Assembly (NCBI GenBank): GCA_963383645.1
Contig: OY726567.1
Coordinates: 70,640,997-70,704,996, forward strand
DNA length: 64,000 bases
Source: Muscardinus avellanarius
Taxonomy: Eukaryota > Chordata > Mammalia > Rodentia > Gliridae
Reading direction: 5' to 3'
Shown here: piece by piece, positions 43,325 to 55,280 of the stretch
Position numbering within the stretch: the stretch's first letter is position 1
How the letters are laid out: each line of letters starts with the position of its first letter
The notes under the pieces: model-generated
Told to the model about the DNA's origin: nothing
Seen by the model: only the letters and a program-made list of their open reading frames with translations
The model's database searches: none
Program-made: the position numbers and the translations under genes

Positions 43325-43515
43325 TAACCTGGTTCTGGAGACTGAACCCCGGGGCATTCTACCTCCAAGATTTAACACTAGCCCTTTTGATTTTATTTTT
43401 TTAATTGGTGCACTGTAGTCCTACATCTTAATGGAGGACAAGGTGATAGAGGCACATATACATACATCACTCAATCAGCCCTTCCCAACTTCCCACCCCA
43501 TTCCCTCCCTGCCCA
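43325..43515 (-). repeat. Inverted ID scrap and probable L1 3' UTR fragment, antisense
   Basis: 43325-43382 is an inverted ID half. From about 43395, AATTGGTGCACTGTAGTCC and the following C/T-rich block resemble the inverted 3' end of rodent L1 elements, comparable with the start of the L1 at 35200. The L1 call is tentative. Confidence 0.5.
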
Positions 43516-43517
43516 CC

Positions 43518-43700
43518 TTTTTTGAGGTACTGGGAATGAGACCAGGGGCATTCTACCTCAGAGCTACACCTCCAGCCCTAATTTTGATTCTTTATTTTGA
43601 AACAAGGTCTCAATGAGTTGCAAAGGGCCTAAATCATAGCTGAGGCTGTCCTAGAACCATGATCCTTCCGTCTCAGCCTCCCAATCCCTCCCTTTTAAAA

Positions 43701-43743
<43 letters not shown>

Positions 43744-43909
43744 AGTGTGTGTGTGTGGGGGGGGGTACTGAGGGTGGAACCCAAGGGCTTCCTACCTCCA
43801 GTATATACCCCAGCCCTATTTTATTTGGAAACAGGACCTTACTTAAACCTGTGATCCCAATCTTAGCCTCCCACGTACTGGGATTATAGGCATGTGCAAC
43901 CAGCTCCAA
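43518..43909 (-). repeat. Two antisense B1-ID SINEs with (TG)n between
   Basis: Inverted copies at 43518-43690 and 43764-43909, separated by (TG)n at 43701-43758. Confidence 0.88.
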
Positions 43910-44756
43910 TCTTTCCTTCTAAGCTGCATTATACGGAAGCTCAGGGAAGGAGGCCGGAGAGCTCCCCATGGACTCGAGGTAAAATTGGGTCTACCCAAAC
44001 CCGGGAAACATCAGTCAAGGGATGAGGCCTTGTTCCTCTGGGGCAGCCCATCCCCTGGGCCGCTGCACCTGGTCTGAGACCTTCTCTGGGCTGCAGCAGA
44101 GGCAGCGCATCAGGGCTGATCCATCCTGAGGTCACTCAGAATGGGCCGGCTCCTTCCTGCCACACACTTCCATGCCACCTTCTGTCGAAGCTCCTGACGA
44201 CCAGGCCTTCCCAAGCAGGCGTGCCACGAGTTCAGGCCAAATGTGTCAGTACCATGCTCCTGTGCTAACCCTCAAAGCCGGCCTGCAGCTCGGAGACCCT
44301 GGTGGCAGGAGTGCTGAGTAACGGTGGGGTGGAGAGCTACTGAGTAGGCACAAGGCAGAGGGCTTGACCTAGCACATGGGGTCCATTCTGAGCCAGACAC
44401 TGGGCCCGGGGCCTGTGAAGTTTCTTTCACCCTGTGGTCCTTGAGCCTATGTCTGTGAAATGGAGAGCTGAGGTCCGCAAGCTCTGCAGGGCTCAGGGCA
44501 CAGCCTGCCCAGCCCTTCTCAAAGCATTTGTCTAGGAGCTGAGGCTAACCTGATTATTTTTGGCAGGAACACCACAAGATAAAATCAAGGCGTTTTAATT
44601 GCATTGTTGCTTCCTGGTAACCCAACTCTCTCTCCACTAATACTGTTTAAACCCTATGAAGAGCCGGAGAATACGTAATTGTAAGCACACAAAAACACAT
44701 GGTTAGCACTGAATAAGACTCCATCGCTTTCTTTGTGTGTAACGATTAATTTCTTT
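43910..44756. other. SINE-free unique stretch
   Basis: About 850 bases. CTATGTCTGTGAAATGGAGA near 44449 is MIR-like. The AT-rich end (44540-44740) shows no gene that I can support. Confidence 0.4.
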
Positions 44757-45083
44757 CTTTTTAGTATTTGAGTATTGAAACCCATGGGCATTCTACCTCT
44801 GAACTATACCCCTGGGATACAATACTGTGCCCAGACGGTATGCTTTCAAATTACAAATACCAGAAAAGAACTTCAGTAAAATTTAGAGCTAGCTGGGCAC
44901 AGTAGTGCAGACCTGCTAATCCCAGTACTTGGGATTAACAGGAGACAGGAGGATCGTAAGTTTGAGACCAGCCTCAGCAAGATCCTGTTTGAAAAAAAAT
45001 TTTTTTTAAATAATAGTAATGATAAAGGGCTGCAGGTGTAACTTGGAAGTAGAATGCCCTGGGCTCAATCCCAGTACCAAAGC
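44757..45083. repeat. Inverted ID scrap and sense B1-ID SINE
   Basis: Antisense ID half at 44757-44818 and a sense copy at 44889-45083 with a T/A-rich linker. Confidence 0.82.
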
Positions 45084-45400
45084 TGAAGTTGAAAGCAATA
45101 AATCATTGCCTGGGATCACACAGAAAGTGGCCAAGGCCAGTTCTCTCTTGCGCTGGCACAGTCTTCAGGGAGCCAGGAGACCTGCACAGACCGGACCGGC
45201 AGCCTTGGGCCCCTCAGCTGGCGGCTGAGGCCTCACTGTCTGACATATGTGTCAGAAGTGTCCAAGTGCAGAAAGGAAAATGTGCCATCACTGAACGTAC
45301 TGGGATGCTCAGGGGGATGATGTGCTCAGAACTCTACGAAACAAGGATTACTTAGATAGTCTATGGTGCTGGGGTAGAATAGAAGAAATCAAAGAAATAG
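45084..45400. other. Anonymous unique sequence
   Basis: About 320 bases with no recognisable feature. Confidence 0.35.
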
Positions 45401-46080
45401 GTAGTAAGGACATGTAAAGGAAATATAACTTTAATATGATATAAAAGCCTGGTGCTAAAATTCCTCAATCCTTATTACCCCAGCCAGTCTTCTCTCCCAG
45501 GCCCATCACTCCCAAATTCCTGGAAAGTCTATGAATTTTAAAGTTAACCCAAAACTCTAATGGCCCTGTGCACTATTAACTAACTCCCCACACCCTAGTG
45601 AAGAGTTTAAGCAAGACAGTGTATCTTGAGAACCCTACAATTTAGGGGTGGCTTCAGCTTATCTATTGATCAGATAGATTACGGAGACCACAATCAGCCT
45701 AAGCACCACCATAAAGCATCTTGTGATCACTTAACTGATGTCGCCCTGCCAACCTCCCCATACCCACCTTCACCACATTTCCTTTCATGGAATAGCCAAG
45801 AACCCTCCCCAAAATGCCTCTCTCGCTCTCAAGGTGGCCCGCATTCTCTCTTGAACGTGTATCCTTTACTTTCTAAATAAACCTCGATGTCTCTGGCTGG
45901 TGTGTGTGCTAAAATTTTTTTCTGCCTCATAAGCCTAGGACCCCACGGGTCTTGAGTTGCGTTTCCTTCTCTCTCACAGGTAATTCCTCAGTCTCTTCTA
46001 AGAACCAGCCCTTCTCCTGAGACTGCACTGTCTGCCCTTGACATTAGACTTAATTATGCTCCGCATCCCTGGAAACAGCA
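45401..46080 (+). mobile_element. Possible solo LTR of an endogenous retrovirus
   Basis: The block has LTR-like architecture: an AT-rich start, a C-rich pre-polyadenylation region, CTTTCTAAATAAACCTCG (AATAAA at about 45876-45881) and a downstream GT-rich stretch (GGCTGGTGTGTGTGC). This resembles the U3-R-U5 layout of ERV1-type LTRs. I cannot name the family or fix the ends, and no internal viral genes are attached. Confidence 0.4.
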
Positions 46081-46196
46081 AAGACCAACGGTGACGGATG
46101 CGTCGGATGCCTGCGAGTCTGCCTCCCCTGTCAGATCAGGGGTGAGGTTGACACCTCTAGGGTTTCTGGCTCCAACTTCCCTTATCAAGAGTTACC

Positions 46197-46588
46197 AGCT
46201 GGGCATGGTGGCTCGGGCTTGTAATTCCAGTACGTGGGAGGCTGACAGGAGGATCGCTGGTTTGTGGTCAACCTCAGCAATTAAGCAAGGCCCTCTGGAA
46301 CTTACTGAGACTGTTTCCAAATAAAAATAAATAAATAAAATAAGACTAGGAGTGTAGCTCAGAGGTAGACTGCACCTGGGTTCAATTCCCAGTAACACGT
46401 ACACGTTACCAATGGCCAGGTGCAGTGGTGCATGCCTGTAATCCACTACTTTGGAGCAATTTGGCCAGACCCTCCAAACTTAGACCCTGTTTCAACATAA
46501 CAAATAATAAAAAGGGCTTGGAGTGCGGCTTGATGGTAGAATGCCCCTGAGTTCAATCTCTAGTACCAAAAAAAAAAAAAAAAAAAAG
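46197..46588 (+). repeat. Two sense B1-ID SINEs
   Basis: Copies at 46197-46409 and 46412-46588. GTTACC occurs before the first, between the two and after the second, suggesting repeated insertion at one short target. Confidence 0.85.
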
Positions 46589-46711
46589 TTACCAACAGAG
46601 ATTTGGGGAAGAGCAACTTTCTATCTCTTGATGGCTAATCAGGGAAAAATTCTACTGGACACCTGCCTTCCAGATTTGACCCGCACATCGCTTCTGGACT
46701 TTTGGGTTGGT

Positions 46712-46908
46712 ATGGTTTACTACTAGGGATTGAACTCAGGGGCATTTTACCTCTGACCTACTCCCCCATCCCCATTTTTTTTTTTTACTTTGAAACAAGG
46801 TCTCGCTAAGTTTCTCAAGGACTCACTAAGTGGCCAAGGCTGGACTGGAACCTGCCATCCTCCTGTCTCAGCCTCCCAAGTACAGGCGTTCACAATCACG
46901 CCTGGCAC
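46712..46908 (-). repeat. Antisense B1-ID SINE
   Basis: Full inverted copy with a poly(T) linker. Confidence 0.87.
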
Positions 46909-47624
46909 TTCCAGGCTTTGGGGAAGTAGGGAGGCCAGCTTGCACCAGATACAGACAGGGGCTTTCGTGAACGTGGTGATGCCCCAAGGCTCGCCCTCTC
47001 TGGTGTCCCTAGCCTCCACCTGGGGTTCTCACGATGTCTCTCACTGACAGGCACAGACTGTGGCCCGTGGCCAGAGAGGGTAGCTGTGGCCTCCAAGCAC
47101 TCAGCAAGTGCCCTGGAACAGACTGGGTGGAGGGTAGGTAGCACCAGAAGTGAAGGCGAAGGCCCATCAAGTGGGATGGGCCACAGGCCCAGTGCGGTTC
47201 TAGGAAGGCCCTTCCACAGCCAGGCACGCATGGCATGTCAAGGTGGTTGAGGGGACAGGTTCCTGGCTTCCTGGGAAGACCTGAGCCAACACACAAACTC
47301 ATACAAAAAGGCATGTGCACAACGGTAGCCTCAGCCTCCTCACCAGCCAGGCCCGTGCTGTCAGGAACTCGTCAGCTGCTGAGTTCATCGGCTGCTGCCA
47401 TTGTGCAGTGGGTGGGGACCCCAACTGCGAACAAAGGTTTCAACACAGGCTCAAAAGTGCACACAACCTGACTGCGTTCCTGCCCCCTAGCATGGGTGGA
47501 ATAAAGCTGAACTTTATCGCAAGAAATCAGCTGCTGGGCCCTGGATTGGTCCCAGCTACGTGCCAGGAGTGGGCTCTGCTGGGCACCAACATGAGCTGAT
47601 GTGCAGCTTCTCCAGGAATAAAAC
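46909..47624. other. SINE-free unique stretch
   Basis: About 720 bases, GC-moderate. Open frames overlap on both strands; no gene supported. Confidence 0.4.
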
Positions 47625-47880
47625 AAGCTGGGCGTGGTAGCGCACACCTGTGATGTCAGTACGTGGGAGGCTAAAAGGGGAGGATCTCAGGTTTGAGGTC
47701 AGCCTCAGCAACTTTGTAAGACCCTTAGCAACTCAGTGAGACCCTGTCTCAAAATGAATACACAGGGCTAGAGATACAATTCAGTGATATAGTACCTCTG
47801 TTCATCCCCCAGTAACAAACAAACAAACAAACAAACTCCCCCAGAAATGAAAAAAAAAAAACAAAAAAAAAAATACGGGT
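47625..47880 (+). repeat. B1-ID SINE with AAAC-rich tail
   Basis: Sense copy 47625-47836 followed by an A-rich stretch to about 47875. Confidence 0.87.
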
Positions 47881-48265
47881 TAGCCTGCTTCACCTCCTAC
47901 TCCTGGATTACATCCTCAGGAACTCAGTCTGCTGAATCCAAAACAAACCACCAAATTCCAGATGTCTCCACCCTCTCCCAGGGAGCCTAAGGGTGCTGGG
48001 GCCCATGGAGCAGCCTACACAGATCTCGCAAAGTATCTGGACTCCCAGCCCGGGGAGGCAGCCAGCCACCACCTTCTGTGTGGACAGCACACACATCACC
48101 TTAGGGGCACAGAAAATCTAAAAGGAGCTGCGTATCCCAGGCCAATTTCCAGAAGGTAGCTAGAAACATGTCAGGCAAGTGTGTGAGAACCTTGGGGGGT
48201 AGGGGGACACAACCTGTCCCCAATAGCCCTCCACTGCAACACTCACTAAGACACATGCCCACACA
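47881..48265. other. Anonymous unique sequence
   Basis: About 385 bases; nothing recognisable. Confidence 0.35.
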
Positions 48266-48480
48266 GGGGGCTGAGATGGGAGGACTGCAGGTTTGAGGCC
48301 AGCCTCAGCAACTTAGTGAGACCTTAAGCAACACAGGAAGGTACTATTTCAAAATAAAAAATAAAAGGGGCTAGAGGTACATCTCAGGGGTAGAATGCCC
48401 CTGGGTTCAATCCCCAGATACAACAAAAAACTAAATTAAAAACAAAACAAGTGGCTAGAGACTGAATGTCCCTGGGTTCA
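48266..48480 (+). repeat. 5'-truncated sense B1-ID SINE
   Basis: Sense copy missing the first B1 bases, 48266-48440, with an ID-like scrap to 48480. Confidence 0.82.
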
Positions 48481-48603
48481 ACTGAAGGAAGAAAGAAGAG
48501 AGAGGCACAGAGGGAAGAAAGACGGCAGGGAGGTAAAGACGCGCGGGCCCAAGCAGAAGTTGCCACCGGAAGTCACTGTCACCTTTAAAAACACAAGGGT
48601 CTT

Positions 48604-48819
48604 GCCGGGCGCGGTGGCGCACGCTTGTAATCCCCGCGCTTGGGAGGCAGAGACAGGAGGATCGCGCAGGTTCGAAGCCAGCCCCGCGCGCTGGCTTAGG
48701 AGACCCTGTTTCCAAATAAAAATGTAAAAAATAGGTCTGGGAGTGTAGCCCGGAGGTAGAAGGGCTTCCAGGAACCCCAGTACCACCAAAAAAAAAAAAC
48801 AAAACAAAACAAACAAAAA
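48604..48819 (+). mobile_element. Young B1-ID SINE with 17-bp target-site duplication
   Basis: A complete short-subfamily copy with intact CpGs (GCCGGGCGCGGTGGCGCACG start, CCCCGCGCGCTGGCTTAGG core) and the CTTCCAGGAACCCCAG end. AAAAACACAAGGGTCTT occurs at 48587-48603 and 48820-48836, an exact target-site duplication. Confidence 0.95.
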
Positions 48820-48836
48820 AAAAACACAAGGGTCTT

Positions 48837-49267
48837 ATTTCTTCAGTAAAAAAAAGGGGGGGGGATTTCAAACCGCACCCCACCTCCCATACACCTGTTT
48901 TTTAAACTTAAATAATGGCTAGAAGTCAGACATGACATCAGCAGCATCAGCAAGAACTCTGAAGAAGCAGATGGACAGCAATTCTCCCTTGCCCCAAAAT
49001 ACACCGGGAGGAAGGAAATCCCCTGAAGCAGCGAGCTCATGGAGCATGGCGCGTGTGTAGACGAGTGCAAGCGGGGAGACACGCAGAAGAGCCGCACACT
49101 GGCACAAGCCTGGGACGGCGAGAGCCTCACCTCCGTGGGCGTGTGGTCCCGGGGCTGAGCCTGCCCAGCAGCTCCCAGCAGCTTAGCACCCAAAAGCCTA
49201 CAAACATGTTGGGCTTCCTCTGCCCCAGGGTGGACAATTTTCCCTTAAAAACTCAGTTTCAGTCCAT
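48837..49267. other. Anonymous unique sequence
   Basis: About 430 bases; no gene or repeat supported. Confidence 0.35.
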
Positions 49268-49440
49268 CTCAGTACAGCATGCATATAATCCCAGGACCTG
49301 GGAGGATGAAACAGTAGGAGGGCAGGTTTGAGGCTAGTCTCAGGAACTTAGCAAGACCCTGTCTCAAAAAATAAGAAAAGCTGGGGGTGTAGCTTGGAGG
49401 TAGCATGCCCCTGAGTTCAATTCCCAGCATCAATCCCCCC
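49268..49440 (+). repeat. Diverged sense B1-ID SINE
   Basis: Sense copy with an altered 5' end; the ID half and CCCAGCATC end are clear. Confidence 0.82.
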
Positions 49441-50061
49441 CAAAAAAAGTCCCCAAAGTCCAAAAAGGCTGTCTGGACCTCGGGACAGTTCCAGTCTTCA
49501 CACTGCTCATCTGGATAAGCTAACAAAGGGGTAGCTGTGGTTATGTTTGTCTGTCTCAAGGAAGAGTTCAAAGACAGGAAGAAAAGCAGAAAATGCCACA
49601 TATTAGATTTCTTACCAAATAAGCGTCACAGGGAAACTCAATTTATATGCATGGCAGCAGCTCTAACCTCCGTCCCTAGTTCCAAACCCAGGACGCCTCT
49701 TCAGACATGCCGGCGACAAGGCACCAGCGGGGGCTGGGACGGAGGCTGCGGCATCGGGACCCAAGGGCGGCGGGCTGAGAGCTCAGGACTGCCCAGGATG
49801 CCCGCCTGCACTGTTCTTCACACGCAGGGACCTGGCACGCAGGCGCACCTGGCTCTAAGGCCAGGAGGAGCACAACCGGGCCAGACCACACCCATGCCAT
49901 GGGTACCACGAGCCTAGCCTAGACTCACACGCACACCCCTGGCGTCACCCGCAATCCATCCTGATTGCCTTGGGCCTTGTGCTCTGGGAGGCAGGGGCAC
50001 CTTCCCACACAGTGTGACTACTACAGGCCACTCCGAGGTGCTTCTTCCTTCCTCCTCCTCC
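49441..50061. other. Unique stretch, GC-rich 49690-49900
   Basis: About 620 bases. The middle has several CpGs and open frames on both strands, but no motif or exon structure that I can support. Confidence 0.4.
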
Positions 50062-50093
<32 letters not shown>

Positions 50094-50395
50094 AACAGGG
50101 TCTCCTAAGCTGCGAGGCTGGCTACGAACCTGCACGATCCTCCTGTCTCTGCCTCCTAAGCGCAGGGATTACAAGCGTGCACCACCACACCCGGCCTTTT
50201 TTTTTTTTTTTGTATTGGGGATAGAATCCAGGGGCCTTCTACCTCCAGGCTACACCCCTGACCTATTTTATATTTTATTTGGAAACAGAGTCTCACTAAG
50301 TTGCTGAGAGCCTCACTAAGTAGCTAAGGCTGGCTTTGAACCTGCACGATCCTCCTGTCTCAGCCTCCCAAGTACTGGGATTACAAGTGTGTGCG
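50062..50395 (-). repeat. Two antisense B1-ID SINEs
   Basis: An inverted B1 half with poly(T) at 50062-50196 (lacking the ID half) abuts a full inverted copy at 50197-50395. Confidence 0.88.
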
Positions 50396-50757
50396 AAGCA
50401 AACCTCAAATCCTTCCCTGGTCAAGGCACATTGCTCTGTGAACCGCAGCCACTCAAGTTCACCAGCACGACTGATACTGAACCATCCATGAGTCACTAAG
50501 GATGATGAAAACCTCGCCTAGTGGGGGGGACAAAGGGAAGGCCACACTGTGCTAGGGCTGAAGTCTCAGGCTCTGGGTTGAAGATTTCTGGCAATGGAGG
50601 TGTGAGAGAAGAAGTTAACTGCATTGGCTTAAGGAAAACCCAGCTCCTGGGTGCCATCAACACAGTGCTGGATAGAATGGCTATCACGCAAAAAAGTGTG
50701 TTGTGGGAAATCTGTGGCCAAGAAGGCTGTCACCACAAAAACGCTCCTTCCTTTCTT
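50396..50757. other. Anonymous unique sequence
   Basis: About 360 bases, nothing recognisable. Confidence 0.35.
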
Positions 50758-50891
50758 CTTTTTTTTGAAACAGGGTGTTGCTAAGTTGCTGAGGTTTCTG
50801 CTTGGTTGCTGAAGCTGGCCTCGAACCTGGTCCTCCTGTTTTAGCCTCCCAAGAGCTAGGATTACAAGTGTATGACACCACACCCAGCTTA
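50758..50891 (-). repeat. Antisense B1 half
   Basis: Inverted B1-like half without an ID half. Confidence 0.82.
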
Positions 50892-51567
50892 CCCTCCTTT
50901 ATTTCAGCTTCAATTTCCAAAGGTCACTGTGTCACCAGACACCTGCAGGCCGAGCCGCTTACAGTCTGCCTTTTCAGTACACAGGAGACTCGGGAAATGC
51001 AGACCAGGCCTTCGCGCTGACTCCCCACGTGCAAGTGCCGCACAGCCTCCCATGTGCTCTGTGGGGCACTGAGATGGCCACGGCCGCCCCACTTCACAGA
51101 CAGGACGCGGGCACAGAGGGGACTGCCTCTACCTGGAAGTGGCATGGGGTGGGCTCCCACGGACCACACACACCAGAGGGAGGCAGGACAGCAATGGAAG
51201 GGCTACCTGGCCCTGGTCTATGACCCTACTAAAGGTCCCAGCTTAGATCTCTTGTTACCTGATGGCTAGTCCCATCCTGATACTGCTGTGTTCCTGGTCA
51301 TGATACCCAACAGTGGGCAGGATGGCGGGCAGTCACACTCAGGACCTGCCCAGGCTCAGCTGCAGGACCTGGCTACACTCCTGCACTTCTAGCTGGGTCA
51401 CAGGGCCAGGCCCTGCTTTGAGGCTACTCTGCTGTCTTGAGTGTGGGAAGGGCTCTATAAGCCCATGAATGGCCTGGAAGGAGAGGCCAAACTGGACTAT
51501 CAGCACCCAGGCAGGGGCTCAGCACCAACTTTCATTTACTAGCCTTTAAAAATTTAGATGAAGTCAA
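50892..51567. other. Unique stretch with MIR-like core
   Basis: About 680 bases. CCCACTTCACAGACAGGACG with a following CACAGAGGGG (51086-51121) resembles a MIR or L2 core. No gene supported. Confidence 0.4.
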
Positions 51568-52315
51568 AGCTGGGCGTGGTGGCACACACTCGTAATCCCA
51601 GCATTTGGGAGGTGGAGACCGGAGGATTCTGGTTTGTGGACAGCCTCAGCTGCTTAGTGAGGCCCTTTGCAACTCGGTGAGACCCTGTTTCAAAAATAAA
51701 AAAGACTAAAAAAATAGGCTGGGGGTATAGTTCAGAGGTACAATGGCCCTGAGTTCCATTCCCAGTACCGCAAAAAAAAAAAAAAAAAAAAAAAGTATGC
51801 ATATAGATGAAGTCAGGCTTGATGGTACATGCCTGTAAACCCAGTACTTGGGAGGCTGAGATAGCAGGATTGCAGGTTCAAGGCTAGTATCTTAGCAAGA
51901 CTACCTCTCAAAATAAAATTAAAAGGGTTAGGGATATAGGTCAGAGGTAGAGCGTCCCTGGTTTCAATTACCAAGAACACACACACATACACACACTGCT
52001 AAGCCAGGCATACTGGTACACACTTGTAATCCTAGTACTTGGGAGGCTGAGACAGGAGAATCACAAGTTTGAGGCTAGCTTCAGCAACTTAGAAAGACCC
52101 TGTTTCAAAATAAAAATAAGGTCTGGGGGTGCAGATCGATGGTAGAATGCCTGAGTTCAATCCCCAGCACCACACACAAAATTTGTTTTCATGAAACTGG
52201 GTACAATGGCATAGGCCTGTAATCTCGCTACTTGGAGGCTGAGAACTGCAGGTTCAAGGCCAGTGCACAGTAATTTAGTGAGGTTCTGTTTCAAAATGAA
52301 AAGGGCTGAGGGCTG
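51568..52315 (+). repeat. Array of four sense B1-ID SINEs
   Basis: Copies at 51568-51794 (poly(A) tail), 51811-51998, 51999-52182 and 52194-52315 (B1 half). Confidence 0.88.
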
Positions 52316-52924
52316 TGGGGGGGACGCTCAATGATAGTACATCATACATATATAGCACAAAATGAGAGCCCACCTGCCCGAGAAGCCGCTGCCTTCTCAA
52401 GAGCTCATGTGTTCCGATACCCACACCCTCTCAGCGTGGCACTGGGGCAAGTCAAGGTACAGTCCTCCTCCAGGCAGGTACATAAGTGCTCCTGACATGA
52501 TGGCTTCTCTGAGAAGTCTAAACGCCATGTTCCGGGAGCACAGTCAGTCAAGCTAGACCCTGTCCGTGCTCCTAACAGCAGGAGACACGAGCTCTGTGCC
52601 TGGGAAAAACATCTTCAAAGCGCCAACTGTTTTCCCAGCTGCGGACGCTCCACCCTGGGAAATCTTTCCATGCCATTACAAGAATAATTCTGAAACGACT
52701 GCACAAATATGCAGTCTAATCCGTCCATTCTGGTATTCTAGAGTCAAACTGGAGAACTCCCTGCAGTGACTGTCTGATCGGGCAATGCCACTTGCCATCA
52801 CTAAAGACTGCGCTGACAAACCGAGCTTCCCCAAGCAGATGCAGCGCCGGCCACCAAGCTCAGCACTCAGAGGCTTGCTCTGGGCTGTGAGAGTAGAAGC
52901 AGTCTCAGCACGGGGTAGAGCCAA
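52316..52924. other. SINE-free unique stretch
   Basis: About 610 bases; short open frames on + strand (52362-52556, 52566-52769) have no motif. No gene supported. Confidence 0.4.
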
Positions 52925-53552
52925 GAGCCGGACGTGGCGGTGCACGTCTGCGAGCCCAGTACTTGGGAGGCTTAGGGAGACCACGGGTTTGAGGCCAGTC
53001 TTGGTAATCTAGCAAGGCCCTGTTTCAACACAAAAACAAACAAGTGGACTAGGAAGCCAGGCGTGGTGGCGCACACTTGTAATCCCAGCGTTTGAGAGGC
53101 TGAGACAGGAGGATCCAGGTTCATGGCCCACTTTAGCTACTTAGTGAGGCCCTTTGCAACTCAGGAAGACCCTGTTTCAAAATAAAGAAAAAGCCGGGCG
53201 TGGTGGCGCACGCTTGTAATCCCTGTGCTTGGGAGGCAGAGACAGGAGGATCGCGTAGGTTCGAAGCCAGCTGCGCTGGCTTAAGAGACCCTGTTTCCAA
53301 ATAAAAAATATAAAATGGGTCTGGGAGTGTAGCCCAGAGGTAGAAGGGTTTCCAGAAACCCCAGTACCACCAAACAAACAAACAAACAAACAAATAAATA
53401 AATAAAATAGGGAGGTAGAAAGACCCTGGGTTCCATCCCGAATACCTGGGGGGTGGGGGGGAGGACAAAATGAAAAAAAAAAAAGAGACTAAGAGTGTAG
53501 CTCAGAGGTAGAATATCCCTGGGTTCAATGCTTAGTACAAAAAAAAAAAAAA
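52925..53552 (+). repeat. Sense SINE cluster with a nested young copy
   Basis: B1 half 52925-53044; host copy 53053-53190 interrupted by a complete short-subfamily copy (53191-53403, AAAC/AAAT tail); remnant of the host ID half 53404-53452; ID half 53484-53552. Confidence 0.87.
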
Positions 53553-53689
53553 GACATGAAAAATGCAAATACTACAATAGTTCAAAACTTCTTGACACCT
53601 GGGAACTTCTAGAAAATTATAATCATCAAAATGGTTCTTTTCCTATTATACTCATTTCTCACCCAGTTTTCTTTGGTTTGGTTTGGTTT

Positions 53690-53690
<1 letters not shown>

Positions 53691-53733
<43 letters not shown>
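53691..53733 (+). repeat. (TG)n microsatellite
   Basis: About 43 bases of GT units following a TTTGG repeat (53668-53690), at the inverted tail of the next antisense SINE. Confidence 0.95.
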
Positions 53734-53737
<4 letters not shown>

Positions 53738-54226
53738 AGGGATGGAACCCAGATTATTCTACCTCTGGACTACATTCCCAGACCTATTTATTATATTTTA
53801 TTTGGAAACAGGGTCTCACTAAGTTACAGAGGGCCTCACTAAATAGCTGAGGCTGGCTGGGCGTGGTGGCGCACACTTGTAATCCCCGTGCTTGGGAGGC
53901 TGAGACAGGAGGATCGCACAGGTCCGAAGCCAGCCTCAGCTACTTAGTGAGACCCTGTTCCCAAATAAAGTATAAAAAAGGTCTGGGAGTATAGCCCAGA
54001 GTTAGAAAGCCTCTGGGTTCCACTCCCAGTACCACCAAAAAAAAAAAAAAAAAAGAAAAAAAAAAAGCTGAGGCTGGCCAAAACCCCAATCCTCCTGTCT
54101 CAGCCTACAAGTACTGGGATTACAAGTGTACACTACCACACCCAGCCTGAAAATAAAATTTTTAAAAGGGCTGAGGGAGTAGCTCGTAGGCATAATGCCC
54201 CTGGGCTCAATCCATAGTACCAAAAC
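53734..54226. repeat. Antisense SINE split by a sense SINE; ID half
   Basis: An inverted copy (53734-53857, resumed 54079-54148) is interrupted by a sense copy (53858-54065). AGCTGAGGCTGGC at 53845-53857 and 54066-54078 is the target-site duplication. A sense ID half follows at 54166-54226. Confidence 0.92.
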
Positions 54227-54749
54227 AAAACAAAAAAAGTGCATCAACAAGAGTAAACAGCTGCTGCTAATAAAACCAGAGAGGAGCTTCCTCCAACTAC
54301 GAGGGCGAGGGAAGGGCTGACTTTCACAACGTGGCTCATGAAGGCAGATCCACCTTAAAGCAGCAGGAAGGGTCCCTCTCCCAGCAATGCCACCAGAGTC
54401 TGCAAGAATAACAGAAAGCCACAAAGCTGCCCTTTGACCGGGAAGGCATGGCTCCCAAGTCAGCCAGAAAGTACCTGGGTCTCCGGGTGTGGGGTGGGAC
54501 CTCAGTGGGCCTAGTCCTGGGAGGCCAAAAAACACAAATAACTCAACTGAGAAATTCACGAAATACAACAGGAAGACAAAGCCTCTTAGCATAAAAATAT
54601 GTTTTCAAACCAATATGAAGAAAAAAGATTTACAATAGAGCTGTTTAAAAAAATACTACAGAAAGCATATGTACGTGGAAAAAGAATGGCCAACAAGCAA
54701 TATGTGCATGGGAAATGTCCACTCACGGGAACAATCAAAGAAACTGACA
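54227..54749. other. Anonymous unique sequence
   Basis: About 520 bases, nothing recognisable. Confidence 0.35.
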
Positions 54750-54935
54750 CGAGCTGGGAGCGACGGCCGTGCGTGTGATCCCAGCACTTGAGAGGCTGAG
54801 CAAGGAGAATCACAGCCTCAAGACTAGCCCAGCCACTTGGTGGGATCCTGTCTCAAATTAAAAGATAAAATAGAGGGCTGTTGTAGTTTATAGGTAGAAC
54901 AGCCCTGGGTTCAATCCCTGGAGTCAGGAAAAAGA
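54750..54935 (+). repeat. Diverged sense B1-ID SINE
   Basis: Sense copy with a variant ID half (GTTGTAGTTTATAGG). Confidence 0.82.
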
Positions 54936-55280
54936 GAAAGAAAAAAGAACTAAAATGAAAGTCACTGGAAAACAAACATTTATACATATAGAGCCCAGGC
55001 TGATGTGAGCCAGAAGCACTGTCACGTAGACCGGCTGTGGAAACCCAGAGGAGGCCCCACATGCGAGCGTTAGCTGCAAGGTCCCTCAGAGGGACCTCGG
55101 AGTTTCTCCTGCCCATTTTTATTTTCTAATTATTTTTGCATTGATCATGTAAAGCTCAGGAAAGACAACAAACATTACTTTTTTAAATTACATTTTGCTG
55201 AGTTGTTTTCTGTTGGCCACAGGAAGCAAAGCCTAAAAGCCTCCCCCCAGCTGAGCACAGCAGCAGTTAAAACAGCAGCA
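54936..55280. other. Anonymous unique sequence
   Basis: About 345 bases; nothing recognisable. Confidence 0.35.

Noticed and set aside
45626..45880. 84-codon + strand frame
   Set aside because: It lies inside the LTR-like block upstream of its AATAAA and has no domain.
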